A stretch of 64,000 nucleotides of DNA from Rhipicephalus microplus (taxonomy: Eukaryota > Arthropoda > Arachnida > Ixodida > Ixodidae): positions 25,600,501 through 25,664,500 of the forward strand of contig NC_134704.1 of NCBI RefSeq assembly GCF_043290135.1, given 5' to 3'. Position 1 is the first letter of the stretch, and each line of letters opens with the position of its first letter. The notes below the pieces were generated by a model that saw nothing but the letters and a program-made list of their open reading frames with translations, was not told where the DNA came from and did no database searches. Positions 38,301 to 50,300 of the stretch are shown piece after piece. The position numbers and the translations under genes are program-made.

Positions 38301-41300
38301 AACGCATTTTAAAACGGGTCGCAAAGGCCTGACCACACGCACCCGTCGCAGCGCGTTGCCTTTGACACGCGGCGCCGCACTCTCTCTGATGGCGCCGCGT
38401 CAGAAAGCAACGCTCTGCGACGGGTACATGCCTGACCACACGTTGCCGTTGCAGCGCGTCGGCGCGTGTCTTTACGACGCGGCGCCGGACCCTCTCCCAT
38501 ATGGAGAGCGAGAGCACGCAGCTTCGCGTAGTCACGCGCCCTCTCTCTTCATGGGGAAAGGGCACGGCGCCGCGTCGAAAAGCCACGTGTTGCAACGGCT
38601 ACGTGTGGTCAGGTCTTAACGGGGTTATCATGCTTTTACTGCAAAGGGGAAAGGTAAAGCGAGGCGTGAAAAATTAGTTTAGTCGTGCAAGGTGGGCGTG
38701 TTTCTGTACTGAGCTGCTGTGGAAAGATGGAGGGGGGATTTCCATAGCCGCGGTCCTTTTTTTTTTTTTTTTTTGCACTAGTGGTGCCAGCACTGAAGGA
38801 AGGGCGAGCTGTGTGGCCTGCGTTGTTTGTCGTTGCTTTTCTCTTTGTTTCTGTTTCTGGTATTTCGTTCATGTATCTGTTTCTATTTACCTCATTTGCT
38901 CGATCTTTCTATTCTCACTCTCTCTGTTTATCGCTTCCTCCTCCTCTCTGTTTATTTTTCCTTCTTCTTTCTGTTCGTTCTGTTTTTCTTTTTTTTTTCT
39001 CCTCTTTCTGTCTTTGTATATTTGTGTCTTTATTGCCTTTATTCTGCCTTTATTCCAAAGTATACTTTTTCTCTCCCTTTAGTTTGTGGTCTAGTGGCTA
39101 AGGTACTCGGCTGCTGACCCGCAGGGCGCGGGTTCGAATCCCGGCTGCGGCGGCTGCATTTCCGATGGAGGCGGAAATGTTGTAGGCCCGTGTGCTCAGA
39201 TTTGGGTGCACGTTAAAGAACCCCAGGTGGTCTAAATTTCCGGAGCCCTCCACTACGGCGTCTCTCATAATCATATAGTGGTTTTGGGACGTTAAACCCC
39301 ACATATCAATCAATCAATCTCCCTTTAGTTTACTCTAATTTCATTTCTCTTGTCACACCCTCACCTGCTGTTCTCGATAGTCGTTCACTAACTGTGGCAC
39401 AATTTGTTTCAGTCTCGATAATCGGGCTTGCCAGATTTATGTGGCGCCTACATGTCCTGTAATTTTTTTCGCTTATAGGGCAGATACGCAGTTCCGCTCT
39501 TGAAACGGAGTGATGAAGTGCTTGTCGCAAAGGCCTGCATTTGGTCCCTGGCTTTCGGGGAGGCGGGGGGGGGGGGGTAAAAGATGGAAGTAAACGGGTC
39601 TTGAAATGCATCGTTAAAGGCCCCTGCTGATGCTGTCGTTAAAGCCTGCACAGTCAACCCTGCGCTTCATACGACGGTGCAGCTGGGTCCGCGTGAGTAA
39701 AGCTGCGGGACAGGCCTGGCGCCACAATCAATAATGCCTAGTTCACACTGAAACATCCGCTTTCTACAGTGACTGAAATTCCCTTGCCGCCGAAACGCAG
39801 CGTCGTTCGCTCTGGACGCGCCGCGCGCCGCCGAATATGCCATCTACTACGGGGCGAACGCGTGATGGATGCGCTGTCACCCGGTTGTTGTCGCGGCTCG
39901 CAAACGCTACTACGCTATCCGGTGGTGTATACTTCGACGATTCTCGTACACAAGAAACAAGAAAAGACAGTACTGCTTACTTTGCTGGCAAGTGGCTGTC
40001 TTGTAATGCACGAAGAGCAGAAAAATTACCGACGCCAGCGGCGTTGGTGTGTTCGTTTTGTTCTGCAAGACCGCATCAAGCTCGGTCACGCCAACAGCAA
40101 GCTCGGTCACCTCTTTCACGAAATACGGAGGCGAAGCAGGCACAGAGTAGGTTAAACTCCCGTTGGTTTCAACATTCAGTTACGTGCACTGCGGCACAAC
40201 AAGTGAGTAGGGCTTGGCCGCCATTTTTCAAAATTCCTTGACTAGCGCTCCTATTGGTCCGCGGTGACCGATTCGGCGGCAGACGCCGCAAAAAATCGGT
40301 CCGAGAGCGATCGGCGCGGAGAGGGCACTTTCGGCGGATCTCGCCGCCGCCGAACCGGATTCGGAGCACTTTAGGCGGCCGGAATGCTCAGTGTGAACGC
40401 GGCCTAAGGTAAGCCACTCCCGTGCGCGCTCTTGTGGGCCTAGTAGTGTGGCAGCATGGGCTAGTTGGCATGACATGACGATAGTTATAGTGCGAGAACA
40501 GAACGACGACAAAAAGACAAGAAGTCCTTCGTGTCCTTCTTGTCTCTTTGTCATCGTTCTGTTCTCGCGCCATAACTATCATCTATTATGGGTGTTGCGT
40601 CAAGAGATCACCTGGAAGTATTGTGTGTCGATAGCCTGTGGAATTCCGAAACATGCAGTCTTCGGCAGAGAATGGAGCGAGGGCCCTCAGCTCCACCTTC
40701 CCCGTTCTTTTCATGCTAACTAGCAGGAGGAGCTGCAAAAGATGGCGCGGTTTGCTTGTGCGTGTGGTGTGCTTTCGGTCATTAATCTGGCGGATCTTTC
40801 GCGGCTCCCTGCAAGTCGTTCTGTCTTCAATTCGGACGCAGTTCTTGCCGCGGAGTTGCACGCGTGAATGGAAGGACATCGCGCGCGTTGGCCGGTTCCT
40901 CGTAGTCTTGATTGCGAAATGTTGGAGTTTCACAACGATAAAAACGCGTCGCGGCTCACATGTTTCTTGCCGAGATAAGGAGCGAGGAAGGAAGCGAAAC
41001 TAAAGTAGCTAGCTTGCAGTAAAGGTGGATTATTGGCATGCGGTCGCTGGAATACAAATGCTATAGCTGTTAAAGGTATCACTGCGGCATACGGCAAGCC
41101 CTGGCGCCCCGTGCTCTCTATCTTGAGGCCTGCAATGTCAGGATAGCCACAGGAACTGTACACGACTGAATTGTAATATGGAAACGTCCACTTAGACCCC
41201 GCAACATGTGACGTTCAAAATCTTGCGCATCGCCGGGTCCTCAATGGCGTCCTGTACACACGGATCTCGTATTATGACCCAGCAGGCTCTAAGTCGTCAG

Positions 41301-44300
41301 TTTAGTTGAGTACTCGAATTTTATGCGCTGTAATATCAACTAGTAATCGAGTATTGTGGTTATAGTTCGAACCTTGAAAAAACTTTCGCGCGTGTGGTCA
41401 GACCTGTCGTCTCGCCACGTATGTCTCGGGGTAATGTATAAAGTTCACAATTTCGGCGATTGCGTGGGGCTGAGATGAAGTTTACAATCTTGACACGCTA
41501 CAGAAGTTATGTCAAAGCACCTGTTGACAGAAGGGGGCCGTTCACGATTGGTAAGCCTACCTCAAAGATGCTGTCTTTCTGCTGCTTATCCAGTGCGTCT
41601 GCTGCGAGTTCAGAAGTGTACCGGGATGCAAGCCTTTAGCTTTCGCACAGGAGCAGTAACTTACAAGTGTGGCAGCTTGGGCTAGTTGGTATGACATTAC
41701 GATAGTTCTAGCGCGAGAACAGAACGACGACGCAGAGACAAGTCCTTCGTGTCCTTCTTGTCTCTGCGTCGTCGTTCTGTTCTCGCGCTATAACTATCGT
41801 CAGGAGCAGTAAGTCTGCCGGTTTTCCTGTGCTAGTTTTGAAGTCCACATACAAGATCAAAAGTATGCGCCGGCCAGAGCACGGAGAAAAAAACGCGGCC
41901 ATTCGGTGCTTGTCCCGTGGTCCTCACCTGTTTGAGGTACGGAGGAACACTGTGCCACAGATCGGGGCTCAAGTCCAGGCCTTTCGGATTCGCCGGCGCC
42001 TGTTCCGGAGGTCTGTTCGTCGTGGCTTCTCGCCGGCTTCTTTCGTGCAGAGGCTGCTCGTAGTCGGAGGCCCACCCCGCCGCCACGGCAGCGGCATCGC
42101 CTTTCGGGAGGGGACACGTCGTCGCGTACACCAGGAGCACTGTAACCACCACTGTCGGGTCGCGCATCTTGCCCGTAGTTTATATGAAAGCGGCCGCTGC
42201 ACTGCGTGGGCCTCGCGTCTTCGCTGGCGTTGGGTGCCGACCCTATCGTACAACGTCGTCTGCTAGGAATCCGTTTCGCCCGTGCTTGTTTTTTTCTTTT
42301 TGCCCGACTTCAGTCGGCTGGCTTGTGATTGTGCCTCTGCTGCGGGGGTGGAGTAGTGCGGGCGAGGAGGAGGTCGCGTAAAATGAGAGACGAGTCGCGA
42401 AAGGGAGCAGGCGTCTTGCGCTTGCGTGTTGGCCGCCTTGTAATCGCCCCGTGGCTCGGGTGTGTAGCTCGGGCATGCTTCCTAGTACAGTCAAAAGCGA
42501 TTCTTCCCGAGTCCGCTGGGCGAATGGTGCGCAATATCTGGACAGCCGCCGCGTTTGCAAGTGTCCGTGACCGCAGTTGCGATGTGCTTGTGTAGTGCCG
42601 ACTCATTTGCTCCTTCGTTAGACCGAAAAAGACACTTTCTCTAGATGTGTGGCTTCACTTACACTAACAAGGACGCGTTGCTGACTTCTCGTTTCGTCGT
42701 TGTGACCCTTGGAAAAACTGCTTAGAAAAAGTTTTCACGGCCGTCGCCGGACAGCGGCTCCAGTTGCGGCAGCCGAGTGGCGCGTACTCGGCATGCAACG
42801 CTAGGCCCGTCTGGTAATCTCTTCGAAGCTGGAGAGATGGGCGCTCGCGCATTATTTTTTCTCTGAAGTCGCCGGCGGCGCAGACAGAAGTGCGCCGCGG
42901 CCGGCTGCTTTTCGTCAGGGAGGACGCATCGCGACGGGGCTAAGCGGGGAAGGACGAGGGGATTGTGGGAAAGGGTCTGTGGCCCACCCACCGCGAGCTC
43001 ACTACAGTATCGCCGCCCTTGAATTCGTCGCGCTTGTCTCTCCCGTTTAAAAGCCCAACCCTTTGAGCAGCGGGAACGTGGCTTTGTGACGGGGCGGTGC
43101 TCCGATCGCTACGTTTCTCTTGGCCTTGAATACAGCGTCATAGGTTTGTGTTTGTGAATGATGTGCGTTACTTGGTGGTTATGGCAATCGATGGAGATGC
43201 GGAGATGATGTGGACGCAAGTCTGGGTCGTTTGCATAGTGCAGGTATGCTTGAAAAGAACGCTAAATTGAAACAATTGATCGGTGTATAGATCGATAAAT
43301 TGCACTCTTACTCTGTGTCTTGAAACGGAACGAAAACTAAAATTAAACAATATTTTTTTTTCACTGGAACGAAAACGTAATCAACACGTCATTTAATATT
43401 TCGTTCCCGAATGAAACCGAATTTTATTCAAATAGTATTTCGGTTCATGAAAAAAAAAGGCAATCCGGAACAACGGAGGTTATGCAACGTGAGCAGTGGT
43501 GCGCGGATATCTCCGGTTGTCTTATCGACGTGCATCTCTGGGCAGAAATTTCAAAGTAAAGTTGTGTTGCAACTGTGAGAAAACCGAAAGCAGTGGCAAC
43601 CGGAGATGTTTATAGTAACCCAAGTGGCTTTCATGTGCCTGTCGCCCAGGTCAACGTGGAGAAAGCATTCTCAGCACTGGTTTGTTTTATCAGAACAGCG
43701 GTCTCGTAAATTACAGAGTACTCGATGACTTGCTGCTTCATAGATAATGCTTACTCCTGTGACACAAAGCGTTGAACTTCCTGAAAATTTTGTTATTAAC
43801 TTCTGAAAAAAAAATGAATACTTTGACACACAGAGAGAGAGAAACAACTTTATTGACGGCATAGCAAGGTCGGTAAGTTTAATAAGTCGGTGGTTAGAAG
43901 GGTGGTGACCAAAAGCTTGCCAGGACCGTTTCGGCCCAGTTAAACACTTCTGCCTGGAGATGGTAGTCAGCTGACGACAGGAGCGACTCCCACGCCTCGA
44001 AGGAGGAAGCTGGCAGTATTGTTCTTGGTGGGATATCACCCTCGCATTCCCAAAGAATGTGATTTGGGTAGCTTTCACGCAGCTGCAATGTCGGCACTTT
44101 GGTTTAATCTCTTCCTGATAAATTTTAGACAGCCGATGAGGACTGGGAAAAGAATTTGTTCGGATTGGCCTCCAGATCGTGGCCTGTTCCCTGGATATAT
44201 TTGCATGCGGGGTCGTGTATGTCTTCCGGTTCTCTCGGTGATACGCTATTTTGATATACGTGGTGATCCCTTCCTGCTGGAAGTCCAGGGTGGAGGGGTC

Positions 44301-47300
44301 CACGTCCCGGTTGATTAAACCTCGGGCTACGCGGTGGGCCGCCTCATTGCCTGGATTTCCCGCGTGAGCAGGCGCCCATATAAGTTGTATTCTATTGTTT
44401 CGTTTCTTATTTTTGATAATGTTTGCCGCGATCGGGCCCGACACAGCCCATCGGAAAATTCATGAGCGCCCTTTTTCGAATCACTTAGAATGGAATTGAT
44501 AGCCGGAATTGAGGTGGCCAGCGCGATGGCGGCTTCTTCAGCCTCTAATTCTGAAGTCGTTTTTTACGGTGGCGGCAGTAATAAGTTCCCCATTGCCGGT
44601 TACCGCGCATATGGTGTAACGGTCTGTCGCTTGTCGAGCGGCGTCAACATACAGAACGTTTGGGCGATCCTGAAATTGTTTTGCGAGGTTTTCTGCTCTT
44701 GCCTTTCGTCTCTTGTCATGTATTCCTGCCAGCAAATTTTTTGGGCAGGGGTTTACTTATAATGTCTGCTCGAGTTGCCGCTGGCGGGAAAACCCTGTTG
44801 TTGAGCGTACAACTAGTGCGTCGTCCGAGACGGTTGAGTATGTGCAAGCCTGCTTTGGTTCGTGATAGCCTTTCTTCTTGGGCCGTTAACTTCCCTTCGA
44901 TTAGTTCCTCCACTGTGTTGTGGATACCAAGGCGCGGTAGGTTTTTCTGTGCTTGCTTATCTGGCAAACCTAGAGCATGTTTATAAGTTTGTCTAATTAG
45001 GGAGTTTAGTTTTTCCGCATTCCTCTTTCTCAGTTGGTAGTAGGGGAACATAGGTAACCCGACTGATTACAAAAGCGTGGATTAACCTGCATAGGTCGGA
45101 TTCCTTCATTCCCTGGTTTTTCGTTGCCACTCTCCTTAGAAGCCTAGTCGTTTGCTGTATACGGATGCCTGTAACTTGCTGAGAGCTTCTGTGTTACGAG
45201 TGTTATGCTGGATGAGCATTCCTAAAACCCTGCTTGTGCGAACAGTGGGGACAACGTTCCCATTTACTGTGATATCGATTGCGGAGTGCGCTCCACTGTA
45301 GGGGTCATCCTTTTTTGTTTTTGGTTCTGATTACTAAGAGCTCTTATTTGTTGGAAGAACAACTAAAGCCCACTTTCTGTACGTATTCCTGTACAGTGTC
45401 AGCGGCTGTTTGCAGCGCGTCACACATTATAGCCCGTCTGAGCCTGTGCAGGTCCACATGGTGATATCATTAGCATACAGTGAGTGCCTAATGTGTGGTG
45501 TCTGATCCAAGAGAACGGGCAGGCCACGCATCGTAATGTTAAAGAGGAATGTTGATAACACGGATCCTTGTGGAGCGCCCCGTGTTCCAAGGGTGATTTT
45601 GTCGCTTTTGAGGTCGCCGATGGTTAGCTCAGCCGTGCATTCATGCAGGAAAGTTCTGGTATAATTGCAAGTGTGACTACCGACGTTCGTTTGGGCCAGG
45701 TTGTCCAGTACAGCAGTATGGGACACATCAAATGCTTTAGTGATATCCAGGCCCAGGATAGTCCTGGCAGCCGCTGTGTGTCTAGGGTTTAATATATCAT
45801 TGTGAAGTTGCAGCATTATATCCTGTGTGGATAACTGCTGGCTAAATCGCACCATCGTGGGGGGTAGCAGGTCACTCGACTCCGCATAAGCTGTTAGTCG
45901 TCGTAGAACTGCGTGTTCCATCATGTTCCCTAGGCATGATGTAAGGGAAATAGACCGAAGATATTTCCATACTCAGTGTTTTGCCCGGCTTGGGAATAAA
46001 TATTACTCGAGCTTGTTTCCGTAGTGTCCCAGATTCCCTATGTTTGTTCATAAGGTCAGTAATTGCCGTAATAACCTTATCGTTTAGGTTACGCAGTAAT
46101 TTATTGGAAAGTTGATCATCTCCTGGGGAAGCCGTTGTACGAATACTATTCAAAACAGCACGTATTTCCGCCTCGGTTATAGTATCTCGATCTAGCTCAC
46201 GGTTAGTATTTCCGGAGTAATCAGATGTTTGTGACGAGTCTACTTGTGTGTTCCAATACCTGTTTTTCAATTCTTGCACTAATTCATGGTTGCAATGGTA
46301 CCCGTGCATTTGTAAACGAGCTGACGCATTTTATTGCGCGATGTGCTTTTTAGTCTGCTCGGGATCCAATAAGTGCCTGAGGAGCTGCCAGGTGTATTTA
46401 TTTCCTAGCTGGCCGTTGAGCCTGTCGCATAGCTGATGCCATTGTGTTTGGCTAAGTTTCTTTTTGTACTCTTCGTTCTTCCTGTCAATTTGCTCCATGC
46501 AGTCCGTGTTTCAAGTTTCGATTGTGCTTTTGGCGGAGCCATCGGCGATGTAAGCTGGCTTGTGCTTCCCAGAGGTGCACAAGCTTCGAGTCCGGGACGC
46601 GGGGCCTCCCCGCTCCGTTGGGGTTGCGCATGTAGCCCGTTTAGCATCATTAGGGAGATCCGTAGTCCACTCATTGAGATCTTCTATAGTGGTGGTTGAG
46701 CGCTTGTCTCTCGGGAATCGAAAGACATCCCATTTCGTGTGTTTATAGTAGCGAATTTTGTTCTTTTGCAGCCTTTAGTGGGTGCGTTGATGGAAAGCAG
46801 ATAATGGTCGCTTCCTAAATGTCGTCAGTGTTTTTCCACGTAACTGCGTAAGCATTTTTAACAAGTGTCAAGTCGGGGGTTGTGTTGCGACTGATGCTAT
46901 TCCCAATCCTGGTTGGTCGGTTGGGGAGCGTGTGTAGGGTAAGACCCAAGTCCCTAATCGTTTCCCATAGTTTAGTGCCCTTGCAGTCACATTTGAGGTA
47001 GTCTTATTTGGTATTTTTAACATTAAGGTCACCCATTATTATCAGCTGTGAGTGACCCGCTATTCTGCTAACTTTTCTTAGAAGTGAGACAGCCCCACCG
47101 CGGTGGTCTATAGACCTATATAGTGGCTAAGGTACTCGGCTGCTGACCCGCAGATCGTGGAATCGAATCCCGGCTGCGGCGGCTGCATTTCCGATGGAGG
47201 CGGAAATGGTGTAGGCCCGTGTGCTCAGATTTGGGTGAACGTTAAAGAACCCCTGGCGGTCAAAATTTCCTGAGCCCTCCACTAAGGTGTCTCTCATAAT

Positions 47301-50300
47301 TATATGGTGGTTTTGGGACGTTAAACTCCACATAACGAATCATTAGAAGTGAGACAACGTGGGTACTGGTATCTCTGGGTGGACTTTACAAATTTAAAAA
47401 CGTATATGCTGCTATCTGAGCGTTTGTGGGGGAGAAGTTTTACGAGAGTGTGAGCTATTTCTGGATAATTGCAAGTCATGTCGGATTGCCGTGAGATTGC
47501 ATTGCACCAGTATGGCAGTAGCCGGTTTCTTACCGGCAGCGGTAAATTCGTTGAATTCGGCATATCCAGACAGTTTCGCAGGATAGCCTGTCTCCTGTAA
47601 CGCAATTATATCAGGGGACTGGTCGGCGGATCGGAGGTGAAATTGGAAAGCTGCCCCTTTGTTGCGGTAGCTCCTGCAGTTCCACTGCCTGAAGAGCGCG
47701 CTAGTCGCGTTGGCCATCTTCTCACGAATGTGGCGTTGTCCTGGCAGATTGGGTCGAGGACATTTTAGGACTTTTGTTAGCCAAGGGCTGCGTGGGAGTT
47801 GAGGACGGTGTGTGTGTGATGTGATTACGTCGTCTGCAGCTTGCACTGTCGGTCAGAGCGGGAAGCGAAGCTAAGCGAGCTGTAAGGTTGGCGAGAGCCA
47901 TGCCAAGGGCACCGATACTCTCATTGAGCATTTGGTTTTGAGTTGTTTTCTCCTATGGACATTTTGTCGAATAGAAATTCTAGCCCTTCAATTCGATCAT
48001 TGATTTGTGAGACGTTCGGGTCTTCGGTGGTGATTACGGCTGTTGGTTCGGCAGCCTCACGTTTTGTGCCCCTGACCGCGTCTATACTGCCATTGGGGCA
48101 GTGTTTTCATTTTGCGCTACACAGGCCACCATCTGTTTAGTTACTGTTCGTAATAGTGGCGATAGCGGGTGCTTCTTGCGTTTCAAGTTGTTTAATTTTG
48201 AACAATTTCAAAATTGTTCAAAAGTAGACACGTCCCTTCATTGCCCACAGCAATGGGTTTAACTATTCCTTTTTCCCTCGTGCTGTCACCGCTTGGAACG
48301 CGCTACCAGGTGAACCTGTTAATACTACAAATATTGATGAATTTTGTTCTTTTGTGGAGCAGTTAACTGAGCCAGTATAGTTACATTTATGCTGTTCTTG
48401 TTGTTGCGGTAACGAAAAACGTGTTTTGCAGTAGTGCATTGTAATCTTTGTACGTATATTTGTTTTTCATGCGTAGTACGTGGTTTTTATTATTATTTTT
48501 TTTCTCGTCTTCTCGTGTATGGGAAGAGCACCAATGAAGTATTGTTGTACCCGCTATTGTAAGTGTTTTGCTGTTGTGCGTATCGTCCCTCGAAATATTG
48601 TATTTCCTGAACTTTGTATCTACTTGGTTACCTGTGATGATGTATGCCCGCTTCCTGTATGGGTCTGAAGAAGGCCCACATTATTGTTAAATAAATAAAT
48701 AAATAAATTTTATCGTTAGTGGCAGCCAATTGTTGTTGCAATAGTTTAACCTGTTCTGCCAACTCCCTCACCTGTTGGTTTTCGAAGGGTTGTGTCTGCG
48801 GTTGTCGCTGCTTGTCCATCTGCCGGGCAACACTCTTTGCGTGTGGGACGGCCGAAAGTCTGTTGTGGTGATCCCGGGTCTTTGACGGAGATCGGGAGCG
48901 GGCACCGTTGTCTGGTTCGGTAGCACCGGTGCTATATACTTCCACCCAGCGGCGGGAAAGATTCTTGATAGTTCTTATTGTCGGTAGTAGTGCCCTCGGT
49001 CTGGCAGTCGGAAAGGTGCACTGAGTTGCTTTGTCGGTGCTCTTGTCGTTTCCTGGTTGCTTCCTTTTCAGAAATCGGTATTTACAATTGCGACTGCCGG
49101 TTAGGTGGCCGCCTTTACAAACGACGCATTGCGCCGGGCTAGTGACTTCTTTGCTGTCGGTAGGTTGCGGGTGGCTTTCGCCACAGCGGCGACAGTTATC
49201 TTGTTTCAGCTTCGGACACACGTCGGTCCTATGACCAGTTTGTCTGCATTTGAAGCACGCCTCTATGCCTTCTCTGAAGGGAAATATCTAGAGCGTGAAA
49301 GCAAGGTAGCGGACATGCTTGGGTAGAGTATGACCAGCGATGGTTAAGACGAAATGTCTGGTCTTTCCCAATCGTCGGGCGCCTACGATGTCGATAGTTG
49401 GATTGCGGGCGCGAAGCTCGTTGAAAAATCTGGTCATCACTTTCGAAGATGTGCGCATTGAATATTATGCCTCTGACCGAGTTGTCGGGTGCAGGGGCAT
49501 GCACAGCCATGGCACAGGATTGGTCGGCAGTTTTCAGTTGGGTAATCTTCGGGTAAGCCATTGCACGGTTCACATCAGGCGTGCTGACAGTGATATGGTG
49601 TTGTTGGTCGGGTGAATGCGCATCTGGTCGACGTGAAAGACTGCGGGTGAGTCGAATCCGGCAGCGGCGCATAAGGCTTCAGAGAGGCAGGCTGCATGGT
49701 CCCAGATCGGCTAGGTGTAATGAACCCTGCGGTCGCAGGACTATTTTGTAGTCTTCCGGCGGTAACCGTGGCTGTGGGCGTCTCTTTGGAGCGGGCGGTG
49801 GCCGTGCACGGCAAGGAAGTCGGCTTGCCGCGTTGGGTGTCGCCGGTCATATTGTCGGCCGCGTCTGAGCGGTGTTCGGAATCAGGACGGCGATATCGGC
49901 GTTGCGTGGCCAACGCAGTATGTGACCATGATCCGTCGTTAGGGACTTTTAGAATAGCGCACCGCGAGCCATTGCGGTGTGGTCGCTGCCACTGCGCATG
50001 CTTCGTACGCGATTCGCGGTTCGCGGCCCGCCCGCAGAAAATCCGAAATAGCGTGCGGCGATCGCGGCCCGCCAGGTGCTGGTGTTGATGCTATATGTAG
50101 TTTCCGTGCATTTGAGTTTGCGGACCATAGAAAGTCTCTAGATTGTTACCTGGGAGGAGAAACGTTATTCTAAAGTTCATGTGGTGCCCGCTATGCCCAC
50201 AACGCCTGCAAACGTTATTCTAAATCTCCCTCTTAAGCTCTTCTATTGTCCTGTCTGGGACGCGCTCTGGAAGCAAATGCTGCCAGAGAAAGGCGGCGTC

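Larger units (their letters stand above)
43830..49920 (-). mobile_element. I-type LINE retrotransposon, broken
   Basis: A 6-kb non-LTR element on the minus strand. ORF1 (about 49913-48150) ends in gag-type zinc knuckles: [14 protein letters not shown] (CX2CX4HX4C), then CRRCGESH and [15 protein letters not shown], followed by a Gln-rich coil. ORF2 starts near 47730 with an APE-type endonuclease (NCRSYRNK, then [10 protein letters not shown]). Reverse transcriptase follows ([36 protein letters not shown]; the expected YADD reads YANDITMW). Next come an RNase H segment (LYVDAARQ) and a C-terminal Cys/His region (CRHC ... NHILWEC). Several frameshifts make it inactive. The 3' end (near 43830) reads AATAAAGTTGTTTCTCTCTC on the minus strand. 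A CR1-type fragment and a SINE are inserted in it. The 5' end is approximate. Confidence 0.85.

Noticed and set aside
38781..39117. Three overlapping plus-strand open frames of about 90-106 codons
   Set aside because: They arise from a low-complexity pyrimidine tract; all three frames are open and the translations are Phe/Leu/Ser repeats.
39098..39313. Minus-strand open frame of 71 codons (also at 47127-47333)
   Set aside because: It is the antisense of the Ruka SINE, and repeats in both SINE copies.
41829..42266. Plus-strand open frame of 145 codons
   Set aside because: Shadow of the signal-peptide exon and the GC-rich promoter of the nested gene.
48628..49221. Single 197-codon minus open frame as a host gene
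   Set aside because: It is LINE ORF1 (zinc knuckles) reading into an inserted CR1-type fragment; not a host gene.
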